This document shows positions 16,915 to 25,561 of a stretch of DNA of 64,000 bases, in pieces. The notes under the pieces were generated by a model, which was given only the letters and a program-made list of their open reading frames with translations, made no database searches and was not told the origin of the DNA. A program made the position numbers and the translations under genes. The stretch covers positions 62,001-126,000 of the forward strand of contig NZ_FNVS01000011.1 in NCBI RefSeq assembly GCF_900108035.1, written 5' to 3'. How positions within the stretch are numbered: the first letter of the stretch is position 1; every line of letters begins with the position of its first letter. Source of the stretch: Parabacteroides chinchillae. Its GTDB lineage: Bacteria > Bacteroidota > Bacteroidia > Bacteroidales > Tannerellaceae.

Positions 16915-17418
16915 TCACTCATTCTCCCAGATTGTTGTTTCAGAATCTGTTACTTTCTGTTCATCATCCAAAAGATCAGCTATCAATTCTCCACTTTTCT
17001 GCATCAGACTTTTTTGTTCCTGTCCGTTTGCTTCGGATAAAGCGGAAACAGTATGGGAAAGTTCCTTTAGTTTGGCAAACATCTCTACAATAGCTATCGT
17101 AGTCTGAGTTGCACGCTCACTCTCTAAAATGGTGGCGAGCATATAGAGTCCTTTTTCGGTAAAGGCTTTAGGTACGGTTTTTATTTTAGCCCAATTTGCG
17201 GTCGGAAATTTCGACCGCAAAGACATTAACTCTTTGTTATTTAATCCAATAACATATCCACTTGGAAATTTATATGGATTATTTTTAACAGCTTCATTAA
17301 TTCTCTTGGTTTCTACTCCATAAAGATATGCAACATCCGAATCTAATAATACTCGCTGATCTCTTACAATAATAATCCGGTCTTCAACTTCCTGAAATTT
17401 AACGATTTCTTTTTTCAT
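16915..17418 (-). CDS. ORF6N-domain protein inside the polysaccharide locus
   Basis: The protein has 167 residues. Residues about 10-100 match the ORF6N (KilA-N-like) DNA-binding domain: RIIIVRDQRVLLDSDVAYLYGVETKRINEAVKNN, FPSGYVIGLN, and AFTEKGLYMLATIL. A short helical tail follows. ORF6N proteins are best known from phages and other mobile DNA but are also common as standalone genes in Bacteroidetes chromosomes, often near surface-polysaccharide genes. It sits 41 bp after ugd and 127 bp before the large membrane protein. It could be a regulator or antirepressor-like factor for the locus, or a remnant of a past insertion. It looks intact, with no sign of a larger prophage around it. Confidence 0.85.
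   Translation of the reverse strand: MKKEIVKFQEVEDRIIIVRDQRVLLDSDVAYLYGVETKRINEAVKNNPYKFPSGYVIGLNNKELMSLRSKFPTANWAKIKTVPKAFTEKGLYMLATILESERATQTTIAIVEMFAKLKELSHTVSALSEANGQEQKSLMQKSGELIADLLDDEQKVTDSETTIWENE
17195..17235. repeat. Quasi-palindrome plus overlapping inverted repeat in the ORF6N gene
   Basis: Bases 17195-17221 form a near-perfect 27-bp palindrome (13-bp arms, one extra G). A small inverted repeat (caaaga / tctttg) overlaps its end. Confidence 0.65.
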
Positions 17419-17459
17419 AATTAAGGTCTTGGTCTATCTGTTAATTTAATATCTGTCTT

Positions 17460-18773
17460 TTACCGTCCTATACAATGGTATTCAAACCCATATTCCTCCA
17501 TTTCTTTGATATCATAAATATTACGTCCATCTATTACCAATGGATTTGCCATTAACTTATGAACGGCAGTCCATGAAGGCATACGGAACTCTTTCCATTC
17601 GGTGATGAGCAACAAAGCATCAGCATCCACAACAGCATCATAAATGTCTTTAGCGTAGTAGATAATATCACCAATACGACGGCGGGATTCATCCATAGCT
17701 ACCGGATCGTAAGCACGAACATCACAACCGGCTTTCAGAAGTTTGTCTATAATAACCAGAGAAGGTGCCTCACGCATATCGTCTGTTTCCGGTTTAAAAG
17801 CCAACCCCCAAATGGCAATGCGTCTGCCTTGTAATTGTCCGCCAAACTGTTTTTCCAATTTTCGGAAAAGAATAGATTTTTGCTCATCATTTACGTCTTC
17901 CACTGCCTGAAGGATACGCATCGGATATCCGCTTTTATTAGCAGTTTTTATCAATGCTTTTACATCCTTCGGAAAACAAGAGCCTCCATAACCACAACCG
18001 GCATATAAAAAACGATGGCCGATACGATCGTCTGTGCCTATTCCTTTACGAATCATGTTGACATCGGCTCCCACAATTTCACAGAGGTTAGCAATGTCGT
18101 TCATAAAGCTTATACGGGTTGCCAACATAGCGTTGGCAGCATATTTAGTCATTTCTGCAGAAGGTACATCCATAAAGATTACACGGAAGTTATTCAACAG
18201 GAAAGGGCGATATAAACGAGTCATCAATTCCTGTGCCCGTTCAGACTCCACACCAACAACTATACGGTCAGGGCTCATGAAGTCCTTGATAGCAGCTCCT
18301 TCTTTTAAAAATTCGGGATTAGAGGCTACATCAAAAGGTATATCCAGCCCCCGCTTATCCAGTTCCTCCTGTATAGTCTGACGTACTTTTTTAGCCGTAC
18401 CAACCGGAACGGTACTCTTTGTAACAAGCAATAAATATTTCGTCATGTTACGTCCAACTGTACGGGCAACTTCCAGCACATATTTCAAGTCAGCACTACC
18501 ATCTTCATCGGGAGGTGTACCTACGGCACTGAAGACTACTTCCACCTCATTCAAGCATTCTGTTAAATCTGTAGTAAATTGCAAACGGCCTGCTTTTTTA
18601 TTACGATTTACCATTTCTTCAAGACCTGGTTCGTAAATAGGCATAATTCCGTTATTCAGGTTTTCTATCTTTTTAGTATCTACATCCACACAAAAAACTT
18701 CGGTACCCATTTCTGCAAAACAAGTACCACTGACAAGACCAACATACCCTGTCCCTACTATAGCGATTTTCAT
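17460..18773 (-). CDS. ugd: UDP-glucose 6-dehydrogenase
   Basis: The protein has 437 residues, the normal length. The N-terminal NAD-binding motif is IAIVGTGYVGLVSGTCFAEMG, and the catalytic cysteine is Cys266 in AGCGYGGSCFPKDVKAL. The C-terminal UDP-binding domain (WGLAFKPETDDMREAPS) is complete. It oxidises UDP-glucose twice to UDP-glucuronate, which the UDP-glucuronate decarboxylase encoded 17 bp upstream turns into UDP-xylose, so the two genes form a UDP-GlcA/UDP-Xyl module in one transcript. A UDP-GlcNAc or UDP-ManNAc dehydrogenase activity is less likely given this partner. Confidence 0.93.
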   Translation of the reverse strand: MKIAIVGTGYVGLVSGTCFAEMGTEVFCVDVDTKKIENLNNGIMPIYEPGLEEMVNRNKKAGRLQFTTDLTECLNEVEVVFSAVGTPPDEDGSADLKYVLEVARTVGRNMTKYLLLVTKSTVPVGTAKKVRQTIQEELDKRGLDIPFDVASNPEFLKEGAAIKDFMSPDRIVVGVESERAQELMTRLYRPFLLNNFRVIFMDVPSAEMTKYAANAMLATRISFMNDIANLCEIVGADVNMIRKGIGTDDRIGHRFLYAGCGYGGSCFPKDVKALIKTANKSGYPMRILQAVEDVNDEQKSILFRKLEKQFGGQLQGRRIAIWGLAFKPETDDMREAPSLVIIDKLLKAGCDVRAYDPVAMDESRRRIGDIIYYAKDIYDAVVDADALLLITEWKEFRMPSWTAVHKLMANPLVIDGRNIYDIKEMEEYGFEYHCIGR

Positions 18774-18790
18774 ATCAGAATTACTGTCTA

Positions 18791-19720
18791 TTATAAATTA
18801 CGGAAATATTCGATGGTAGGCTTCAATCCTTCTTCCAGCTTCACTTTAGGTTCCCAACCATTCAACATTTTTTTTGCCAGCGAAATATCCGGTTTACGTT
18901 GTTTTGGATCATCTGATGGCAATGGCATAAAAGTTATCTTTGACTTCGAACCAACCAGACGGATAATCATCTCTGCTAGCTCCAGCATAGTAAACTCACC
19001 CGGATTACCTAAGTTAACAGGACCTGTAAAATTCTCTGTAGCCATCATACGGATCATACCTTCCACCAAATCATCCACATACTGAAAACTGCGAGTCTGT
19101 GTACCATCACCGTAAATTGTCAAATCCTCACCCTTTAGAGCCTGTACAATAAAATTAGAAACTACACGACCATCATCAGGACGCATATTTGGGCCATAAG
19201 TATTGAATATCCGGATGATCTTTATATCTACCTTATTCTGACGATGATAATCCATAAATAAGGTTTCCGCACAACGTTTACCTTCGTCATAGCAGGAACG
19301 AAGTCCTATCGGGTTCACATTTCCCCAGTAGCTTTCTTCCTGTGGATGTACCGCCGGGTCTCCATATACTTCACTGGTAGAAGCTTGTAATATACGGGCT
19401 TTTATACGTTTCGCCAAGCCCAGCATATTAATAGCCCCGATAACCGATGTCTTCACTGTACTTACCGGATCAAACTGATAATGAACCGGAGAAGCAGGGC
19501 AAGCCAAGTTATAAATTTCGTCTACTTCCACATAATAAGGAAATGTTACATCATGGCGAACCAATTCGAAATAAGGATTGTTTAATAAGTGAAGGACGTT
19601 TTTCTTTTTCCCGGTAAAATAGTTATCCATACAAATAACGCTATTACCCTCTTTCAAAAGACGTTCGCAAAGATGCGAACCGATAAAGCCGGCTCCACCG
19701 GTGACCAGAATTTGTTTCAT
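18791..19720 (-). CDS. UDP-glucuronate decarboxylase (UDP-xylose synthase), SDR family
   Basis: The protein has 309 residues and is an extended [22 protein letters not shown] at the start, and the catalytic Tyr144/Lys148 pair in [14 protein letters not shown], which is the hallmark of UXS enzymes. NIRPDDGR-like text ([13 protein letters not shown]) also fits. It converts UDP-glucuronate to UDP-xylose using bound NAD. It is first in the run of minus-strand genes that continues to the left edge, and a good -7 element (TATCTTTG) lies about 100 bp upstream, so the main locus promoter is probably here. Confidence 0.92.
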   Translation of the reverse strand: MKQILVTGGAGFIGSHLCERLLKEGNSVICMDNYFTGKKKNVLHLLNNPYFELVRHDVTFPYYVEVDEIYNLACPASPVHYQFDPVSTVKTSVIGAINMLGLAKRIKARILQASTSEVYGDPAVHPQEESYWGNVNPIGLRSCYDEGKRCAETLFMDYHRQNKVDIKIIRIFNTYGPNMRPDDGRVVSNFIVQALKGEDLTIYGDGTQTRSFQYVDDLVEGMIRMMATENFTGPVNLGNPGEFTMLELAEMIIRLVGSKSKITFMPLPSDDPKQRKPDISLAKKMLNGWEPKVKLEEGLKPTIEYFRNL

Positions 19721-19817
19721 TTTATCTCCCTTTTAATCCTTAAGCTATACATTATGGAATTCTCTTATAGATACACAAAAGCTCGTCACCCCCATCTGAG
19801 GACAACTAAAAGTGCCA

Positions 19818-19850
19818 CAAAGATAGGAATTTGAATAAATTAAAGTTCAT
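19818..19850 (-). promoter_or_regulatory. Promoter candidate for the polysaccharide operon
   Basis: On the minus strand TATCTTTG (19825-19818) matches the Bacteroidetes -7 consensus TAnnTTTG. A weak TTTA-type -33 element lies about 20 bp upstream. Predicted leader of about 90 nt before the UXS start codon. Confidence 0.5.
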
Positions 19851-19996
19851 AAAATGGTAGTTATTTATCTGGTTTCGGGCTTTCGTTATTTGAATCAAAA
19901 TCCTTTTCACATAATATAATCTAAATTCCGTTTGAATTTTAAAGGTTTTGGTAAAACATCCTGCATAAGGATAAGACTTCCCATACAAGCAATTAT

Positions 19997-20059
19997 AAAC
20001 CATCCCGATGATTTTTCAAAATCATCGGGATGGTTTCCTAAAATGATCGGGATGGTTTT
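19997..20059. repeat. Three-arm CATCCCGAT intergenic element, copy A
   Basis: Arm 1 (19997-20015, aaaccatcccgatgatttt) pairs perfectly over 19 bp with arm 2 (20018-20036). Arm 3 (20040-20059) repeats arm 2 in the same orientation with one change in the middle. It lies 1-2 bp downstream of the oxidoreductase stop, where it could also act as a terminator. Copies B (47763-47833) and C (34957-35027) share this design. Confidence 0.85.
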
Positions 20060-20060
20060 A

Positions 20061-21077
20061 TTATTTCAATGCATATATCCGCTGCACTATATCCACAACC
20101 TTCATGCCCTCCAGTACATTCGTAGTAATAGCAGCGGAGCCGGATAATACATTCACAACATTACGGATAACAAAGTTATGGTTTTGCGCAGATCCTTTGT
20201 ATGGTCCATAATCGTTACCCGGATTAGTAGGAGCTAATTCGGGCATTTCATAATTTTTAATATGGCAATACTCTACTTCGTTCATGTATTGGCCGCCGAT
20301 TTTAACACTACCGTTTTCAGCTACGACCAACATACTGCTCTCCATATTTTTATTCCAGACAGATGTAGAATAATTCAGGCATCCCATTCCTCCGTTTACA
20401 AATTGGAAATTCACAAAACCGGAATCTTCAAAAGCGGTCAAATCCTTATGATTAAAATCAGCAAAACGAGCCTGGATATTACATATATCACCAAAAAGCC
20501 AATACATTATATCTATGAAATGGGAGAATTGAGTAAAAAGAGTCCCTCCATCCAAAGCTGCATCGCCATGCCAACCACCAGCCTTATAATACCGTTCGTC
20601 ACGATTCCAATAGCAATTAAGCTGTACCATATAAATTTTACCCAACTTTCCGGATTCTACCATCTCCTTTATCCACACAGAAGGAGGAGAATAACGGTTC
20701 TGCATTACACAAAATACCTGCTTACAATATTTAAGAGAAGTATATACAACTTTTTCAGCATCAGGGAGAGTTAATGCCATTGGTTTCTCTATTACGACAT
20801 GATGGCCGGTCTCTATCGCGCGAATTGCCATTGGTGCATGCAAACCGTTAGGAGTACAGATATTAATTACGTCAATATCCAAACCGGAGTTTAGCAAATC
20901 TTCCAGGCTCTGAAAAAAAGGAACTGTATAAATATCAACTTCCAATTCTCCTTTAGTACGGATATCGCACAAAGCTACCAGTTCCGCCCCTTCATCACGG
21001 GTTATCATTTCTGCATGACGTTTACCTATATGGCCGCAACCTATAACAGCAAAACGAATTTTATTACCTTGTTTCAT
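20061..21077 (-). CDS. Gfo/Idh/MocA-family NAD(P)-dependent sugar oxidoreductase (WlbA/WbpB-like candidate)
   Basis: The protein has 338 residues. The N-terminal Rossmann motif is FAVIGCGHIGKRHAEMI, and the family signature EKPMALTLPDAEKV carries the catalytic-region lysine. The C-terminal domain holds GGTLFTQFSHFIDIMYWLFG. The next gene downstream in coordinate order (21090) encodes an aminotransferase that resembles WbpE. The pair would fit oxidation of a UDP-N-acetylaminouronate at C3 followed by transamination. The WlbA/WbpB assignment is inference: no UDP-GlcNAc dehydrogenase of the WbpA type and no WbpD-like acetyltransferase lies beside them. The start is 12 bp after the aminotransferase stop. 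Confidence 0.8.
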   Translation of the reverse strand: MKQGNKIRFAVIGCGHIGKRHAEMITRDEGAELVALCDIRTKGELEVDIYTVPFFQSLEDLLNSGLDIDVINICTPNGLHAPMAIRAIETGHHVVIEKPMALTLPDAEKVVYTSLKYCKQVFCVMQNRYSPPSVWIKEMVESGKLGKIYMVQLNCYWNRDERYYKAGGWHGDAALDGGTLFTQFSHFIDIMYWLFGDICNIQARFADFNHKDLTAFEDSGFVNFQFVNGGMGCLNYSTSVWNKNMESSMLVVAENGSVKIGGQYMNEVEYCHIKNYEMPELAPTNPGNDYGPYKGSAQNHNFVIRNVVNVLSGSAAITTNVLEGMKVVDIVQRIYALK

Positions 21078-21089
21078 TCTATATTCCTA

Positions 21090-22229
21090 TCAGATCTTTT
21101 GATCTGCTTCCAAAATCGTTTTTATAATATAATCCTGTGTTTCAACCGTCATTTCAGAGTAAATCGGAATTGATAATACGGATTTTGACAAATCGCCTGC
21201 CACCTTTATCTTATAAGGAATAAAGGCTGTGTCCTTAAATGCCTCCTGATCCTGCAAAGGTATTGGGTAATAGACTGTAGACGCAACTCCCTTTTCTTTC
21301 AGGTATTGTTGGAGAGAATCTCGTTTTCCATCTTTCACAACCAATGTATATTGGTGAAATATATGCTGTGAGAAAGTTGATTTTTGAGGAACTTCAATAT
21401 GCTTACAAGAAGACAACATTTCATCATACCGGACAGCCAATTTTATTCTATTATCATTAAATTCATCCAGATATTTCAACTTCACATCCAGAATGGCTGC
21501 TTGTATCGTATCTAAGCGTGAATTACAACCTACCAATTTATGATGATATTTTTCGGTCTGTCCATGACTGGCTATCATCCGGATTCGATCTGCCAACCGA
21601 CGATCGGACGTCATCAAAGCACCTCCGTCGCCATAGCATCCCAACGGCTTGGAAGGGAAGAATGAAGTAGTACCGACATGGCCTAACGTTCCGGCTTTTT
21701 TTACAGTCCCGTCTTCACAAATATAACCAGTCCCCAAGGATTGGGCATTATCTTCTATAACATACAAATGATAAGATTTTGCAATTCCCAAAATGATTCC
21801 CATATCACATGCCTGTCCGAATAAGTGTACTGCAATAATCGCTCTAGTCCGTCTGGAAATACACTGTTCGATCTGCCAGGGATTAATATTAAATGTCCAC
21901 GGGTCTACATCGACCAACACCGGAACCAATCCTAAGAGAGTAACGGTTTCCACTGCTGCCACATAATTAAATGCAGGAACAATTACCTCATCTCCCGGAC
22001 GCAGCCCTAATGCCATCAATGCAATCTGTAACGCATCCGTTCCGTTACCACAAGGTATTACAAAAGGAATTTCCAAATACTCCTCAAGATGAGTTGCAAA
22101 CTCTTTTACCTGTGGACCATTAATAAAAGCTGTGCTTTCATTTACAGTTAAAATAGCCTCATCAATTTCACCTTTTAAACGATGATACTGACTACGCAAA
22201 TCCACCATCGGAATATTCTTTCCTTCCAT
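21090..22229 (-). CDS. DegT/DnrJ/EryC1-family PLP sugar aminotransferase, WbpE-like
   Basis: The protein has 379 residues. The PLP lysine is Lys194 in SFFPSKPLGCYGDGGA. The motifs IPCGNGTDALQIALMALGL and VGCNSRLDTIQAAILDVKL are those of WbpE/WlbC enzymes, which aminate UDP-2-acetamido-3-keto-uronate to the 3-amino form. Beside a Gfo/Idh/MocA oxidoreductase this supports making a 2,3-diamino sugar or another 3-amino sugar. It differs clearly from the FdtB-like paralogue at 5447-6550. It begins 24 bp after the metG stop on the same strand and may be co-transcribed with metG. Confidence 0.88.
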   Translation of the reverse strand: MEGKNIPMVDLRSQYHRLKGEIDEAILTVNESTAFINGPQVKEFATHLEEYLEIPFVIPCGNGTDALQIALMALGLRPGDEVIVPAFNYVAAVETVTLLGLVPVLVDVDPWTFNINPWQIEQCISRRTRAIIAVHLFGQACDMGIILGIAKSYHLYVIEDNAQSLGTGYICEDGTVKKAGTLGHVGTTSFFPSKPLGCYGDGGALMTSDRRLADRIRMIASHGQTEKYHHKLVGCNSRLDTIQAAILDVKLKYLDEFNDNRIKLAVRYDEMLSSCKHIEVPQKSTFSQHIFHQYTLVVKDGKRDSLQQYLKEKGVASTVYYPIPLQDQEAFKDTAFIPYKIKVAGDLSKSVLSIPIYSEMTVETQDYIIKTILEADQKI

Positions 22230-22253
22230 AATAATATCGTATTAAGTAGTTAT

Positions 22254-24293
22254 TTACTTTACCTCACTACCTGGTTTTACCTCTTTCTCAGGAGTAATAA
22301 CGGCCAATTTACCGTCAAAATTTTCTGCAGAAAGGATCATACCTTCCGAAATTATACCTTTTAACTTACGTGGAGCCAGGTTTGCAATAAAACAAACCTG
22401 TTTACCTACCAATTCTTCCGGGTTGTAATGTTGTGCAATACCCGAAACGATCGTACGTTTTTCCAGACCGTCATCAATACGGAACTGCAAAAGTTTATCT
22501 GCTTTCGGCACTTTAGCACATTCCAGAATTGTACCTACACGGATATCTAATTTCAGAAAATCATCAAACTCGATATTTTCACGTACCGGTTTTGCTCTAT
22601 AATTAGCCTCTTCGTTTGCTTTTTTGGTATCCAATAGTTTTTGCACCTGAGCCTCTATAACAGCATCTTCTATCTTTTCAAATAAAAGTTCAGCTTTTCC
22701 CAATTGATGTCCGGCTTTCAACAAATCTGTCGCACCTAAACGACACCAACCAAGCGGTTGCACATTCAACATTTTATTCAATTTTTCCATGCTGAACGGA
22801 AGGAATGGTTCAAAAGCAATTGCCAGGTTTGCAGTAATCTGCAAAGCAATATTCATAATTGTAGCGACACGGGCCATATCTGTCTTTGCCAACTTCCATG
22901 GTTCCATATCTGCCAGATACTTATTACCGATACGTGCCAGGTTCATAGCTTCTTTCTGTGCATCACGGAAATGATAGGTATCCAACAAACGTTCTACATT
23001 GGCTTTTACATCTTCAAAATCTTTTAAAGTCTGACGATCATAATCGGTCAGTTCACCTGCAGCAGGTACTTTTCCTTCAAAATATTTCTCGGTAAGCACT
23101 AATGCACGGTTGACAAAATTACCTAAGATGGCAACCAACTCATTGTTATTACGTGCCTGGAAATCTTTCCAGGTAAAATCATTATCCTTTGTTTCCGGAG
23201 CATTTGCAGTCAGGACATAACGTAATACATCCTGTTTACCCGGCATATCTACTAAATATTCATTCAACCAAACAGCCCAGTTTCGCGAAGTGGAGATTTT
23301 ATCACCTTCCAGGTTCAGAAACTCGTTAGCCGGTACATTTTCCGGTAAATTATAAGAACCTTCGGCCTTCAACATGGCAGGAAACACAATACAGTGAAAT
23401 ACAATATTATCTTTTCCGATAAAATGAACCATCTTCGTTTCAGAATCTTTCCACCAAGTCTCCCAACTATCAGGCAACAACTCTTTTGTATTAGAAATAT
23501 AACCAATAGGTGCATCAAACCACACATAAAGAACCTTACCTTCGGCTCCCTCAACCGGTACGGGAATACCCCAATCCAAGTCGCGGCTTACTGCACGAGG
23601 TTGCAACCCCATATCCAGCCAGCTTTTACATTGACCGTACACATTCGATTTCCATTCTTTATGCCCTTCCAAAATCCATTCACGCAAAAATGGTTCCCAT
23701 TTATCCAGCGGTAAATACCAGTGCTTGGTCTCCTTCATTACAGGCTGGCTACCACTAATAGCCGATTTCGGGTTAATCAGATCCGTAGGGCTTAAAGACG
23801 TACCACAAGCTTCGCATTGGTCGCCATACGCTTTTTCATTACCGCAATGGGGGCAAGTTCCGGTAATATAACGGTCGGCCAAAAACTGTTTGGCCTCTTC
23901 ATCATAGTACTGTTCGCTTGTTTTTTCAATAAATTCTCCCTTATCATATAAAGTACGGAAAAAGTCGGAAGCCATTTGATGGTGCGTAGGAGATGTCGTC
24001 CGGGAGTAAATATCAAATGAGATTCCAAATTCTTTAAAAGACTTCTTTATAATAGCATGATAACGATCAACAACATCCTGAGGAGTAATCCCCTCTTTCT
24101 TTGCCCGTAATGTAATAGGCACACCATGTTCATCCGAACCCCCTATCATCAAAACCTCTTCACCTTTTAAACGAAGATAACGTGCATAAATATCGGCAGG
24201 CACATACACACCGGCAAGATGACCAATATGTACCGGTCCGTTTGCATACGGCAACGCCGTAGTTATCAGCGTCCTCTTAAATTGTTTTTCCAT
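22254..24293 (-). CDS. metG: Methionyl-tRNA synthetase
   Basis: The protein has 679 residues. It carries the HIGH motif in [18 protein letters not shown], a zinc knuckle (CPHCG starting at Cys147, later CEAC), and the KMSKS-type motif as KISTS with Lys332. A C-terminal tRNA-binding (EMAP/Arc1p-like) domain ([25 protein letters not shown], about residues 570-679) gives the long, dimerising form. It charges initiator and elongator tRNA-Met. It is a conserved housekeeping anchor, which suggests the variable polysaccharide locus is located next to it. A minus-strand TACCTTTG box lies about 26 bp upstream. Confidence 0.97.
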   Translation of the reverse strand: MEKQFKRTLITTALPYANGPVHIGHLAGVYVPADIYARYLRLKGEEVLMIGGSDEHGVPITLRAKKEGITPQDVVDRYHAIIKKSFKEFGISFDIYSRTTSPTHHQMASDFFRTLYDKGEFIEKTSEQYYDEEAKQFLADRYITGTCPHCGNEKAYGDQCEACGTSLSPTDLINPKSAISGSQPVMKETKHWYLPLDKWEPFLREWILEGHKEWKSNVYGQCKSWLDMGLQPRAVSRDLDWGIPVPVEGAEGKVLYVWFDAPIGYISNTKELLPDSWETWWKDSETKMVHFIGKDNIVFHCIVFPAMLKAEGSYNLPENVPANEFLNLEGDKISTSRNWAVWLNEYLVDMPGKQDVLRYVLTANAPETKDNDFTWKDFQARNNNELVAILGNFVNRALVLTEKYFEGKVPAAGELTDYDRQTLKDFEDVKANVERLLDTYHFRDAQKEAMNLARIGNKYLADMEPWKLAKTDMARVATIMNIALQITANLAIAFEPFLPFSMEKLNKMLNVQPLGWCRLGATDLLKAGHQLGKAELLFEKIEDAVIEAQVQKLLDTKKANEEANYRAKPVRENIEFDDFLKLDIRVGTILECAKVPKADKLLQFRIDDGLEKRTIVSGIAQHYNPEELVGKQVCFIANLAPRKLKGIISEGMILSAENFDGKLAVITPEKEVKPGSEVK

Positions 24294-24318
24294 ATCTTTG
24301 CGTTCTCTTTTTAAGATG

Positions 24319-24326
24319 CAAAGGTA
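24319..24326 (-). promoter_or_regulatory. metG promoter, -7 element
   Basis: TACCTTTG on the minus strand, an exact TAnnTTTG match, placed 26 bp before the metG start codon. Confidence 0.55.
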
Positions 24327-24348
24327 AGGAATTATTATGAAAGTCTGA

Positions 24349-24381
24349 TATTGGAGATTCTTATTCTATTTCATACCTTTG
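24349..24381 (+). promoter_or_regulatory. Promoter of the SGNH hydrolase gene
   Basis: TACCTTTG at 24374-24381 matches the -7 consensus, and a TTGG at about 24350 is correctly spaced as the -33 element. It overlaps the upstream TTG of the open frame, which supports translation from the ATG at 24406. Confidence 0.6.
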
Positions 24382-24405
24382 AATCAATTTTTAATAATAT
24401 ACATT

Positions 24406-25482
24406 ATGAAAACACCTGTTATTTTAATTTCATTACTTCTTTTCTCGTTTTCTTTTTCAATAAAAGGACAAATCGTTTATCACGATGCATCCAATTTTCC
24501 TCTTTTAGGTAAAGCTACAGAGAATACTTATACACGCTATAGCCGTTTGCCTGAATCTCTAAAGTCCATATCGAGAGGGCCCGTCTGGGAACTTGGTAAA
24601 AACAGCGCGGGGCTTGCCATCCGCTTTCATTCCAACTCCACAACCATAGCTGCCAAATGGGAGGTTCTGACCAACAATCTCATGAACCACATGACCCCGA
24701 CAGGAACAAAAGGACTTGACCTTTATTGTCTGCTTGACGGAAAATGGACATTCGTTAATAGCGGACGGCCAACAGGAAAAGATAATACGGCAACTATAAT
24801 TTCCAACATGAAACCGGAAGAACGGGAATATATGCTATATCTCCCATTATACGACGGAACAGTTTCTTTAAGTATCGGTATTGACTCGCTTGCAGAAATT
24901 ACACAACCTAAAATAAACTTGCCCGTAAGAGAAAAACCCATCGTATTTTATGGCAGCAGTATTCTTCAGGGAGGATGTGCCAATCGTCCAGGCATGGCAC
25001 ACACAAATATTCTTTCCCGCTGGTTAAACCGGGAATGTATAAATCTGGGATTTAGTGGTAACGCATTGTTGGATCTCGAAATAGCAGAATTGATCTCCGA
25101 AGTGGATGCCTCCATGTTCGTATTAGACTTCGTGCCTAATGCCAGTGTAGAGCAAATGAAAGAACGGGCTGTTAAGTTCTATACCATCATTCGCGAAAAA
25201 CATCCAGATACACCAATCCTATTTATAGAAGATCCCATATTCACTCATACACGTTTCGACCAGCAAATTGCCAGGGAGGTAAAAGACAAAAACGACGAGA
25301 TCAATGCAATCTTCCGTTCGTTAAAAGAAAAAGGAGAAAAAAATATCTATATGCTTTCCTCCAAAGATATGATCGGCCACGATGCAGAAGCAACCGTCGA
25401 TGGGATTCATTTCACAGACTTAGGCTTTATGAGATATTCGGAATTACTTTATCCGGTATTGAAGAAACATATAAAGGAATAA
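24406..25482 (+). CDS. Secreted SGNH/GDSL-family hydrolase (lipase or acetylesterase-like)
   Basis: The protein has 358 residues from the ATG at 24406; a longer frame from a TTG at 24379 is rejected because that codon lies in the promoter. A signal peptide covers about residues 1-20 (ending SIKGQ). The catalytic nucleophile lies in VFYGSSILQGG (Ser185), with the Asp332/His335 pair in DGIHFTDLG. An N-terminal beta domain precedes the hydrolase domain, as in SGNH_hydro-type esterases of Bacteroidetes. It likely removes acyl groups from glycans outside the cell. It stands alone, converging on the lipoprotein operon with a strong shared terminator. Confidence 0.85.
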   Translation: MKTPVILISLLLFSFSFSIKGQIVYHDASNFPLLGKATENTYTRYSRLPESLKSISRGPVWELGKNSAGLAIRFHSNSTTIAAKWEVLTNNLMNHMTPTGTKGLDLYCLLDGKWTFVNSGRPTGKDNTATIISNMKPEEREYMLYLPLYDGTVSLSIGIDSLAEITQPKINLPVREKPIVFYGSSILQGGCANRPGMAHTNILSRWLNRECINLGFSGNALLDLEIAELISEVDASMFVLDFVPNASVEQMKERAVKFYTIIREKHPDTPILFIEDPIFTHTRFDQQIAREVKDKNDEINAIFRSLKEKGEKNIYMLSSKDMIGHDAEATVDGIHFTDLGFMRYSELLYPVLKKHIKE

Positions 25483-25503
25483 TCAACCACTTACAAACAA
25501 TTT

Positions 25504-25542
25504 GCTCCGCTTATCATCCAATAATTGGATGATAAGCGGAGC
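25504..25542. terminator. Bidirectional terminator hairpin
   Basis: Perfect 18-bp arms (gctccgcttatcatccaa / ttggatgataagcggagc) around a 3-nt loop, followed by a T-rich run on the plus strand. It lies between the convergent SGNH gene and the lipoprotein operon, serving both. Confidence 0.85.
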
Positions 25543-25561
25543 AGTTTCTTTCTATTCTTTG

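Larger units (their letters stand above)
19721..20060. other. 340-bp intergenic region between the Gfo oxidoreductase and UDP-xylose synthase genes
   Basis: It holds a minus-strand promoter candidate (19818-19825) close to the UXS gene and a three-arm CATCCCGAT element (19997-20059) at the 3' end of the oxidoreductase gene. The middle, about 19830-19990, is AT-rich with no convincing gene. No inverted repeats flanking the promoter, as in invertible Bacteroides capsule promoters, were seen. Confidence 0.7.

Noticed and set aside
16915-17418. Prophage or integrative element around the ORF6N gene
   Set aside because: No integrase, att-like repeats or other phage genes nearby; flanks are ordinary polysaccharide genes.
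19806-20003. 65-residue minus-strand open frame in the 19.7-20.1 kb gap
   Set aside because: Low-complexity, overlaps the promoter candidate and the three-arm element, no recognisable motif.
19721-20060. Invertible capsule promoter as in Bacteroides phase-variable loci
   Set aside because: No pair of inverted repeats flanking the promoter candidate was seen; the only inverted repeat is the three-arm element at one side.
23152-23177. Short palindrome (cctggaaa / tttccagg) in metG
   Set aside because: Only 8-bp arms in a long gene, expected by chance; no overlapping partner.
24379-24405. TTG-initiated N-terminal extension of the SGNH hydrolase
   Set aside because: The TTG lies inside the -7 promoter element, and the ATG at 24406 begins a normal signal peptide.
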